Notes under the pieces: model-generated
Seen by the model: the letters and a program-made list of their open reading frames with translations, nothing else
What the model was told of the DNA's origin: nothing
Database searches by the model: none
Position numbers and translations under genes: made by a program
NCBI GenBank assembly: GCA_030248215.1
Contig: JASANG010000179.1
Location: 1 to 64,000, forward strand
Length of the DNA: 64,000 bases
Source of the DNA: Enoplolaimus lenunculus
Lineage: Eukaryota; Nematoda; Enoplea; Enoplida; Thoracostomopsidae
Direction: 5' to 3'
Shown here: positions 1 through 10,000 of the stretch, piece by piece
Position numbering within the stretch: the first letter of the stretch is position 1
Layout of the letters: every line of letters begins with the position of its first letter

Positions 1-1568
1 CAACATGTGCACATGCATACTTTTATCTTCAATATTAGCTGCAAAACCTCAATAAATTTAATCATGTCATTGACAGACACAATGAAAACTCCACATTTTA
101 TCACGATACGAGCACTAGATCATCAAGCGTTTCGGAAACTTCCCAAAAATCAGCCCCACAATTCACCAGCCGACTCAACATCCAGCATCCAATACTGGCA
201 TAGATGCCGGTGGCCTTCTCATCAGCTCTGCGACACCCACGAACCCACAAACCCAATTCCCAAGCCTCGAAAACGAAACAAAAACAAACCTCAAACACCA
301 GCCCAACCACAACTAGCCATCCCGGCTGCGGGCAGCTGCCCCACTGTAAATAATTACACAGAATCACCAACAGCTCTTTGTCAAATTCAACCACAAAGCA
401 AATTTTCAAACCCCGAACTCGAATTGAACCAAAGCACAAAGGACCTTCGCAAAGCATGAAGCCTACAGCCCCACCAATGCCTATCCCTACTAACATTCGG
501 CCTTCCGTATGGCAACTGACAGTTAGGGCAACGGTTTGCGTAATTTGATTGGCTGAACCATTGATCGATGCATTGTTGATGGAATGTATGACCGCAACGG
601 CTCAGGGTTGTAATCCGTTGAGCGAGGGGCTCTTGACCCCGTTCCGTAGGTGCTCGTACCCCAGACGGTGGAAATAGCGATTCCATACAGATGCTGCAGG
701 GTCTCGGCTGTTCTGGACACGGATCGCGAATGTTTTGGCTCACTGGCCCCTGAACGCGTTCCGTGGTTGGTGTTGGCTCTGTAGGCGGGGGTGAGGCCGT
801 TGGTTCCATACAGGTACTGCTTGGCCGCTGGTCTGAGCCCGACTCGAGAGAGCATGATAGGTTTGGGTAGAGGTTTGATGATGGAAATTGGCTGGTTTTA
901 GAGGTTAGTGATTCTGGGTGTGGGAGAGGTTTGTTTTGGGTTTTGAAGGAAGTCAGCGAGGGGTCGGTCAAAGCGTGGGAATCGGAGGAATTGGAAGGTT
1001 CTTGGGGTGGGTGGTAAAATGTGGACGGTTTCGGTGATACTTGAGTGATTTCAATGGTGCTTGCGGAAGGCGGTCGAATGTTAGTAGGGATAGGCATTGG
1101 TGGGGCTGTAGGCTTCATGCTTTGCGAAGGTCCTTTGTGCTTTGGTTCGAATTCGAGTTCGGTGTTTGAAAATTTGCTTTGTGGTTGAATTTGACAAAGA
1201 GCTGTTGGTGATTCTGTTAAATTATTTACACTGGGGCAGCTGCCTGCAGCCGGGATGGCGATTTCTGCTTGGGCTGGTGTTTGATGTTTGTTTCGGTTTC
1301 GTTTTCGAGGCTTGGGAATTGGGTTTGTAGGTTCGTGGGTGTCGCAGAGCTGATGAGAAGGGGTATTAGCATCTATGCCTGTATTGGATGCTGGATGTTG
1401 AGTCGGCTGTGAATTGTGGGGCTGATTTTCGGAGTTTTGAAACGCTTGGTGATCTATGTCGTATCGTGATAGAAGCGGAGTTTTCATTGTGTCTGTCAAT
1501 GACATGATTAAATTTATTGAGGTTTTGCAGCTAATATTGAAGATAAAAGTATGCATGTGCACATGTTG
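1..1568. repeat. Long inverted repeat around a RING-H2 reading frame
   Basis: Positions 1-505 are a diverged reverse complement of about 1072-1566; the two arms share long runs such as ACATGTGCACATGCATAC at the outer ends. The unique centre, about 506-1070, holds the RING segment and a Ser/Pro-rich linker. The left arm touches the window edge, so its outer limit is unknown. The arms differ by scattered substitutions and small indels, so the inverted duplication is not recent. It could be a transposon with long terminal inverted repeats or an inverted duplication of the 5' half of a host gene; no transposase is visible. Confidence 0.8.
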
Positions 1569-1583
1569 AGTATTCGTGGTCAT
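500..1583 (-). CDS. RING-H2 finger protein, Ser/Pro-rich N-terminus (reading frame within inverted repeat)
   Basis: A minus-strand frame opens at about 1583 and stays open through the right arm and the centre. The first ~290 residues are low in structure and rich in Pro, Ser, Thr and Gln. Near residue 300 (DNA about 690) a C3H2C3 RING-H2 begins: CSIC, then a 29-residue loop, CGHTFHQQC, and a final CPNC at about 522-533. RING-H2 domains bind two zinc ions and usually act in E3 ubiquitin ligases. After the last Cys pair the frame runs into the left arm in antisense, so the natural C-terminus is probably just past the RING at about 500. No intron is evident. It may be a host gene or a gene carried by a mobile element. 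The RING call is firm; the full protein is not. Confidence 0.6.
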
Positions 1584-1589
1584 GACTAA

Positions 1590-2013
1590 TGCACAGAACG
1601 TGGGTGGAACAGCAGTATAAGCATATTCCTAAGCCTAAGCGTAAGAATGAGTTTGTACTTAAGCCTAAGCCTAAGCAAAAAAATAGTCTATGTAAGCATG
1701 TGAGACATGCTTGTCCGTTATGTGCACATGCAATATAGTGCAGTGCACTGTATGTATGCTAGCTGGCAGCATACGGTCGACAAATATAGTCGACGAAAAA
1801 TGCAGTTGGACAGGCGGGCTACGTAGCGCAGTGGTAGAGTTCTCGCTTTAAGAATCCGTAGGCTGAGAGTTCGATCCCCGCTCTAGCCCGCTTTTCCAGC
1901 TGCTTAGTTAAAAGGTCTGATGTCCCGGTTCCTACCTAGACTGACAGTCTAAAGCGTACGCCTACACTATGGCAATCCACGGAATAACGTTTCACCCCTG
2001 ATCTTTACATGGG
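1590..2013 (+). mobile_element. Family A MITE split by an inserted SINE-like unit
   Basis: The left part (about 1590-1690) has the family A head GGTGGAACAGCAGTATAAGC and CCTAAG hexamers. The right part (1946-2013) resumes with AGTCTAAAGCG and ends in the family A terminus CCCCTGATCTTTACATGGGC. The block 1691-1945 is an insertion; AGTCTA is present on both sides (1685-1690 and 1946-1951) as a likely target-site duplication. Confidence 0.75.
1691..1945 (+). mobile_element. SINE-like insertion with tRNA-like internal promoter
   Basis: Positions 1819-1890 look like a tRNA: A box TAGCGCAGTGG, B box AGTTCGATCCC, partly pairing acceptor ends (GGGCTA with TAGCCC) and a TTTT just after. The T stem pairs poorly and the anticodon loop lacks the usual U33, so it is a tRNA-derived element rather than a working tRNA gene. 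The upstream 130 bp is packed with small palindromes. It lies inside a family A copy. Confidence 0.6.
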
Positions 2014-2169
2014 CCGCCGTCATGAAAAAGTGGTTGTTTTTCAGGTTGTAATCGCGACGAATAAGTCATACAAAATAGCTGAAACCGGAATTTGGTGACT
2101 ACTATGAGGAAGCAAAATATGGCGGCCAATATATCAAACGGCAGGGCTAATAATTTTATAAGCGGCTTA

Positions 2170-2726
2170 AGGGTTGCGCTATACCGCCGTAGTATGCCGG
2201 ACGCCGCTATGCGTTGCTAACTAAAATATAGGCAACATCTATTTGTTGACGTACGGCAGTGTCCAGCGGCCTGTCCGGCAACGCGCGACGACGTCCGGCA
2301 ACGCGCGACGACGTCCGGCAACGCGCGACGACGTCCGGCAACGCGCGACGACGTCTGGCAACGCGCGACGACGTCCGGCAACGCGCGACGACGTCCGGCA
2401 ACGCGCGACGACGTCCGGCAACGCGCGACGACGTCCGGCAACGCGCGACGACGTCCGGCAACGCGCGACGACGTCCGGCAACGCGCGACGACGTCCGGCA
2501 ACGCGCGACGACGTCCGGCAACGCGCGACGACGTCCGGCAACGCGCGACGACGTCCGGCAACGCGCGACGACGTCCGGCAACGCGTGGCGGTGTTCGGCA
2601 ATGCGCGACGGTGTCCAACGGCCTACGACAGCGTCTGGCGGTGTCTGGCGGCCTACGGTGGTGTCTGGCCGTGCGTGCCGGTGTCCTGCGGCTCCGTGCG
2701 ACACGTAGTATAGCGCAAATCCTTAG
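2170..2726. mobile_element. Family K MITE with an expanded internal minisatellite
   Basis: The ends are inverted: AGGGTTGCGCTATAC at 2170 and TATAGCGCAAATCCTTA at about 2710-2726. The body is CpG-rich, unlike the AT-rich surroundings, and is filled by the 20-bp array. Copies at 28074-28292 and 45111-45309 share ends and CpG-rich GTCCG-type filler but lack the array. Confidence 0.8.
2271..2600. repeat. 20-bp CpG-rich tandem array, about 16 copies
   Basis: The unit is ACGCGCGACGACGTCCGGCA, almost identical in every copy, with degenerate units on both sides. Both strands stay open in several frames because the unit has no stop in those frames; none of this is protein coding in any recognisable way. 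Confidence 0.95.
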
Positions 2727-3018
2727 CCCTCTCTCGCTGCAAGCTTGTGTTGTTGTTGTTGTTGTTGTGTTTTATAAATTTATATTAAAACTTTGATGCG
2801 TTGGACAATTGAAAAAGTCAAACAACAAAACTAAAAGGCTACGAAGCGTACAAAATCATCGCGAAAAACTAACGAAATATACAGTACTCGACAGGAAATG
2901 TACACCGTTGACTACTACACTGTATACTCTTATATTTGAACGAGTAAAACAGAAAATGCAATTTTGCAGCAAAGTGCAATATTTTTAAATGTTACATAGT
3001 CGATGTCTGTCTTGTACA

Positions 3019-3193
3019 GGACCGTAGCCAGTTCACCTTGTTTGAGGAGGCGGAAAACGTTTCAGGCGGGGCATACAAAAAGGCAGTTCAATGACGTACA
3101 AGCATGGTTTAAATCTTTCTAGGGCGGTGAGTCAAAATTTTTCCAGGGGGGGCTGATCGTTCTTTACCCGCCTTCCCCCTTGACTATGGGACC
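3019..3193. mobile_element. Family I MITE (hAT-like), degraded copy
   Basis: The ends GGACCGTAGCCAGTTCACC and CTTGACTATGGGACC are imperfect inverted repeats matching the copies at 38255-38430 and 54010-54172. The G-rich internal run CCAGGGGGGGCTGA is shared. Confidence 0.65.
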
Positions 3194-3505
3194 GGTCATG
3201 TATTATCCGTCCTTGTAGTTGAAACGTGTTTAATACTGAAGGTTGGCTGATGAGTCACGGTGAAAATGAGCAAAAACTCGTGTAAGATCTGATGCAGGCT
3301 AACAAAAAATGATGTTATAGTTTAGTAGAGTTTGACGAAAAATGATAGAATCGATGTTCAGAGGAAAGTTTAAGCTTGCTTAGGGACCATTTTTGAGGTG
3401 TTAATTTGTGTCGCAAACCAGGATGTTTTCGGAATGAAATTGTGTTGGAGTTTGGTCATGGTGACGTACGTATTCGAAGAACACGCAGTTTCTACGTTAA
3501 CAGTT
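3194..3505. other. Stretch without recognised gene
   Basis: AT-rich sequence; I see no exon, RNA or repeat boundary here. Confidence 0.5.
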
Positions 3506-3507
3506 GT

Positions 3508-3690
3508 GGTCAATGTATAGAACTGGCTCGTTGCAGTAGTATAACCATATTCCTAAGCCTAAGCCTACACATAAGAATGAGTTTATACCGCAACCTAAAC
3601 CTGAGTAAAAAAGAATTAGTCCAAAGCGTAAAGTTACTCTATTGCAGTCCGGCAGAAAAACGTTCCGCCCCAGATGTGTACATGGGTCAC
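3508..3690 (+). mobile_element. Family A MITE
   Basis: It runs from GTCAATGTATAGAACTGGC through CCTAAG hexamers and the family's AATTAGTCCAAAGCGTAAAG motif to GTTCCGCCCCAGATG...TACATGGG. It is a complete but diverged copy upstream of the first visible UPB1 exon. Confidence 0.8.
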
Positions 3691-4084
3691 AAATAGCTTT
3701 GGTCATCAACTAAATGAAGGGAGCTGGGGGGGCACTACTTTTTCTACGAACATCTTTGCACCCCTGGCCAAAATTTTTAGAAAGTATGGAATGAATTCTA
3801 TGTTTGGAACATTATTCTTACTCCTTCTAAATCGTCTTCTGATGCTGCATAGCGTTTCGCTTTTTATGGGACATTAGCTGTGTTTTTATATTTTGTGTCA
3901 ATGTACGGAAATATATATATGATGCTGTTATATATTGTCCCGCACCCCCCTACCCCCCTACCCCCCTATGTAGCTAAGGCGTTGGCTTAGGTGTGTTTGT
4001 TAAGCCACGTTTGGGTTTATGGGTCTACGAATGCTAGGCGTCTACTTTCACGGTACTAAAAGCTTTGTTGCAATTATTTTCTAG

Positions 4085-7000
4085 CGATGCCATTCGCGTT
4101 TTGCACTCGTGAAAAGCAGCCGTGGTGTGAGTTTGCTGAATCTGCCGAAGACGGACCGACTACAAAGTTTTGTAGTGAGGTATTAATGATGGGGGTTATA
4201 TTCGTCTCTTGTACGCTTTGCTCCCAACAGGCTTAAGCGTTATACCCAGGCTTAAGCTTAGGTTTTGGTTTCGGGAAAGGCTTACATACCTGACTCGAAG
4301 CTTAAACATTCTAAATGTCTCCGTAGATTTTGCCGTTTGGTTGGCTCAAATATTTGCCCGTGGATGGGACCAAATGTAAGCGTACCGGAATGCGACAACA
4401 AAAATGAAAACGGTTACTAATTTAATCTTAGCGAACCAAATTATCATTAATGAAATTACATTTCTGAACAGCAAATTAATGGTATGAAATGTCTCATTGT
4501 GTATATTTGATTGTTTCAAATTCAACTTTGGTTTTATTGAGATAAACCATTCGAAACTGTCCGGGTTCCATCCGGAATGAAATTGAATCGAAATTGTAAT
4601 TAAAGTTAGAACTGAATTTTTTTTGTCGGAACCAGAATCAAAAATGCAATTTTAGCTTTGATGCTCATTTTATTGTTTGGGAAAATTTTTTTGAAAAACA
4701 CCGCAAGTAATATTGTGCCCTAAGATGATGTAGGAATAGGTTTCGTTTCGTTCAAGTTTAGAAACACAGAAAAGTTTTCGTTTCAGTATGTATTGTTCGC
4801 CAACTTTTCAAGTCAAAATGTGAATATAGTTGACGCATTACTGAAAAAGTCGGAATTGTGACAAACGAACGATATTTGGCAAGGAATCGCAACTTAAACT
4901 TGGCCGGAATTTCAGCCGGAATTGTAATTCCGTTCGAACCCTGGAAACTATCCGATTCAATATAACTGATATTTCATACTTTATTTTGTAAAATTTCTTC
5001 GCTGATTTTTATTTTGATTTCGTTTGAATTTTTCAATTTCAAATTTAAATTAGACTTTATGCTGGCGCGTAGTTTGTTTTGTTTAGCTTGCCCGAAAGTA
5101 CAACATGACTGTAATATCGCCAATACTCGAACGAGACTGTATTCATTCAGATACAATATGGAATACAGCAGGTATACTATTTGAGCAATTTAAAAGTTAT
5201 CTAACGCACTTGGTAACCATAAAACTTGTCTACTCCAATCATGTGTGTGTGTTTATTTCGTACCATTCCCACTGTCCCGCGCAGATGGAAACTTATTTCG
5301 TCGTCTCGCAGTATGTGGTCGTTCTAGTGAAATCGAGTAATTTAATTAGTTTTTAATTTCAGTTGTCATCAATCAGCACGGTGCAGTGGTTGGCAAAACT
5401 CGAAAAAATCACATTCCACGTGTTGGCGATTTCAACGAGGTATGTAATTTTTTTATTTTACATTTATACTTAGTTTATGGATGAGTTTTTAGCTGTTTCT
5501 GTGTCCTAAAAACACACCATCATCAATTAGCTTATCATGGGCCAGTAGTGTAGTGGATAGCATGTCTGCCTTGCAAGCGGCAAGTCCCGGTTGGATCCCT
5601 GGCTGGTGTAGTGTTTCATCGCCAATCGCAGAGAACCATATAGCGTTCGCTGTCAGGTCTGTGGTGGGCAATAGACAGCGATGTGTGTTGTAGTGGCGCA
5701 TAAATCGATGGTCAAATAGGCTGACGGCGGGCTACACTGATGGAACGGTGTGTACTGTGGTGGCTGTATGCCCCAACAGGTTCCGCATTGGTGGCTATTA
5801 TTCCTTGTCGCTCAGGCATGAATGACGGTCAGTGCACGTGAGATCGTGGCTGGCGCGCAGTCGTGTATGGAAGCACATGAGCTGTATCTCCCCTGATATC
5901 CGGCACTAGTAGACATATCGTTGCACTGGCTAATTTAGTGAAATGGTTTGTTCGTTTTCACAAAGTTTTTATAAAGGATTAAGTGTGGCTTACAAGAGAT
6001 TTCTTGAGATTTGTTTATATTTAATATATTTTTCCGATTGAGTTAAGTTTAAATTTCTGATGCGAAAAAGGAGGATTTTGTTTGTTTGTTTGTTTGTTTG
6101 TTTGTTTGTTTGTTTGTATTTTTGATTTTAGAGCACTTATTATAGTGAAGGCAATTTGGGTCATCCGGTGTTCGAAACATCGTTTGGTAAGAACAAATTG
6201 CAAGTGTTTAAATTACAGCATAGCCGGCCGCAAATGTGTTCTTAATAGCAAAATTTTTTGTACCGCAATATTAAAATTCAGCTGTGTTATGAAATGATTT
6301 TTTGTATTAGAATTTATCACGTTATAGCAATTTCTCGCACATTGCATAGTAGGTATTTGTTATGGATGTCAAAGTGGTTTTTGGTTTATAACGCCCTATA
6401 ACGTTTTCGATAACATTTTTCAATTGGGTCACAACAGCTGTAACAGTTTGATGCATAGTGGAAATAAAGTAGTGACTCAAAAATGCCGCGGTTGTCGGCC
6501 CGGCATCGCCGCACTCGGCCGGTTTCACCTCTGGCATTTTATATCCAATATTATGTAAGTATTAAAGGTGTCCGCCAAATGTGACCGGGGGGGGGCGTAA
6601 CTTCAAATTTTGCAATTTGTAGTTTTATGTTAACGCAAGTTTAATTTGCAAAATTGCTTAAAATCACATTTTTTCTTTATTGCTTGCAGGATTGAGATGC
6701 TAAGGTAAACCGTGAATGTAAGAATTGCGTTGGTGCATTTAGCGTTGTGTTTTAGGTAAAATAGCAGTCAATATTTGCTACGGAAGGCATCATCCACAAA
6801 ATTGGATGATGTACGCGTTGAATGGAGCTGAGATCATTTTTAATCCCTCGGCAACCGTTGGAGCGCTTAGGTATAAAGTAGGCACCGGGAATATATTTTT
6901 CATAGGTATTAATGTTATAAGCGTTATTGCTTGTTCGGCAACAGCTTTCGTACGTTAGTGTGGCCCATGTTATATACTTTAAGGGGCGTATAGGTTTCTG

Positions 7001-10000
7001 GTGGGTCTATAAAAGAGTAGGTTTAGAATCTAGAGTACATTTCTGCTTAGGCTTAGGGTTAGGCTTAGGAACTCATTTTTACAACGCTTAGGCTTATGCT
7101 TAGGCTTAGGAATACGCTTAATCTACTGTTACGCGACTTATACTAACATTGACCGTTAATGTTATGCAATATTTATTGAATTCACTATTTATATTTGGGT
7201 GGTAGCCGGTCGAAGCTTATGCCAAAATATTCTTGCCAGGTCCAAGCGTAATGGAATCGATGAAAAACTACGGACTACGTATAGTGTCTGTCATCGGCCA
7301 ACGTCCGGGATAACACAAGCGTCATCTTGGCAACAGAGTACCCTCAAAACGCTGATGATTTATGCGTTTTTGTGTGTAAATTCCGTGTTTTTTCCAGTCT
7401 TTCGTGTCAACATTCCAAACGTTAAGCGTCGCACACCGACCCACGGGCGTCCCTAAGGCGTTTTTATCCACGGGTGTCATTGCAACATTCCAAACGTTAA
7501 GCGTCGCACACCGACCCACGGGCGTCCCTAAGGCGTTTTTATCCACGGGTGTCATTGCAACATTCCAAACGTTAAGCGTCGCACACCGACCCACGGGCGT
7601 CCCTAAGGCGTTTTTATCCACGGGTGTCATTGCAACATTCCAAACGTTAAGCGTCGCACACCGACCCACGGGCGTCCCTAAGGCGTTTTTATCCACGGGT
7701 GTCATTGCAACATTCCAAACGTTAAGCGTCGCACACCGACCCACGGGCGTCCCTAAGGCGTTTTTATCCACGGGTGTCATTGCAACATTCCAAACGTTAA
7801 GCGTCGCACACCGACCCACGGGCGTCCCTAAGGCGTTTTTATCCACGGGTGTCATTGCAACATTCCAAACGTTAAGCGTCGCACACCGACCCACGGGCGT
7901 CCCTAAGGCGTTTTTATCCACGGGTGTCATTGCAACATTCCAAACGTTAAGCGTCGCACACCGACCCACGGGCGTCCCTAAGGCGTTTTTATCCACGGGT
8001 GTCATTGCAACATTCCAAACGTTAAGGCGTTTTAAGGCGTCATGCACATTCCAAACTTAAGCGCGCACACCGACCCACGGGCGTCCCTAAGGCGTTTTTA
8101 TCCACGGGTGTCATTGCAACATTCCAAACGTTAAGCGTCGCACACCGACCCACGGGCGTCCCTAAGGCGTTTTTATCCACGGGTGTCATTGCAACATTCC
8201 AAACGTTAAGCGTCGCACACCGACCCACGGGCGTCCCTAAGGCGTTTTTATCCACGGGTGTCATTGCAACATTCCAAACGTTAAGCGTCGCACACCGACC
8301 CACGGGCGTCCCTAAGGCGTTTTTATCCACGGGTGTCATTGCAACATTCCAAACGTTAAGCGTCGCACACCGACCCACGGGCGTCCCTAAGGCGTTTTTA
8401 TCCACGGGTGTCATTGCAACATTCCAAACGTTAAGCGTCGCACACCGACCCACGGGCGTCCCTAAGGCGTTTTTATCCACGGGTGTCATTGCAACATTCC
8501 AAACGTTAAGCGTCGCACACCGACCCACGGGCGTCCCTAAGGCGTTTTTATCCACGGGTGTCATTGCAACATTCCAAACGTTAAGCGTCGCACACCGACC
8601 CACGGGCGTCCCTAAGGCGTTTTTATCCACGGGTGTCATTGCAACATTCCAAACGTTCAATCCATCGGCGTCGCTACGAATAAGGTCTACGAGATGTATT
8701 TTTTTACAGCGAACCAATGTGGCCGATCGAAGCAAGAAATGCAGCGATTGCAAATTCATGTTTCACTGCCGCTATCAACCGCGTTGGAACTGAGACGTTT
8801 CCAAACGAATTTACGTCTGCTGACGCAAAGCCAGGTTAAAAGTTTGAGATATAGTCGCATTTGGAATTTAAGCGCTAAACTTTGATCAGTGTTCAAATTG
8901 TGAGTGACTGCTGGTAATACGCACAGAACGAAGCAGTCGTTGACCGAAGACAACGCTGAGGATCGGTTTTATAGCAACAGTGAATCGATGATGCCGTCTA
9001 AGGGCGACAGTGTAGTTTTTGGACCATTTGTTGCCATGATTTCCGGGTAAAATATCAAAGTCATACTTGACATTTTGTGATTATTTCGCCCTAGAATTTC
9101 AGAGGAGTAGGGTAAGGTTCAGCGGGAGTGGTATACGGGTTAGAGGGTGTAGTATAATTGTCGGAGGGAGTCAACGGGAGTAGTAAAAGGGTCAGAGGGA
9201 GTAGTATGAGGGTCGGAGGGAGTCAGAGGGAGTAGTATAAGGGTAAGAGGGAGTATTATAAGGGTCAGACGGAGTATAATGGTCAGAGGAAGTAGTATAA
9301 TGGTCACAAGGAGTAGTATACGGTCAGAGGGAATTATTTAAGAGTCAGAGGGAGTAGTATAAGGGTTAGAGGGAGTAGTATAATGGTCAGAGGAAGTAGC
9401 GTAAGGGCTCTTAGGAGTAGAATCCGCTGCACGGTTGCAATCGATACCATGCTAATTTTGGGACGTTCAGATTACCGTCTTACTTTAGAGAGTATCATTT
9501 AATTTTGTCTAAACCATACTTAAATAATATGTCTTTAATCTTGCAATATTACGCTTTTAGCTCATAAAGATTTTGGCCATTTTTACGGTATGATTTTTCA
9601 TTTTATTTAGTTTATTGAACTAAAAAATTCTAAAATTGTAACTGTCCAATTGTGTCTTGCGTATAGTTGTACTCGCGATATTTGAAACCAACATTTTGTG
9701 TATTTAGGAAAGATTTAAACATTTGTCGTTCATACAATATTAATGTAATCAAGAACGTAAACCTACTTTTTATAGACCCACCAGAAACCTGGACGCGCCT
9801 TAAAGTAACATGGGCCCAATTAATTAATACACATTATTCGTTCTATGGTTATCACATTACATTTATACAATAATAATGTTGTCAGTGATTAATATTTGGT
9901 AATACCATCGTTTTTGCCTACTGCCTACTACCAGCTACATTGTAAATTTCAATGAGTTAATTAATCAACTCAGACGGAAAGTTCGTTATTTTTCAGTTAA

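Noticed and set aside
1819-1890. Functional tRNA gene
   Set aside because: A and B boxes are good, but the T stem and anticodon loop do not fold properly and the unit sits inside an insertion.
2207-2713. Five overlapping Arg/Ala/Asp-rich frames
   Set aside because: All arise from the 20-bp CpG-rich array inside a MITE.
7408-8660. CRISPR-like array
   Set aside because: The whole 75-bp unit is conserved, with no variable spacers, in an animal genome.
7322-8759. Long open frames on both strands with 25-residue repeats
   Set aside because: They are a by-product of a 75-bp satellite lacking stops; they lie in a UPB1 intron and have no non-repeat domain.
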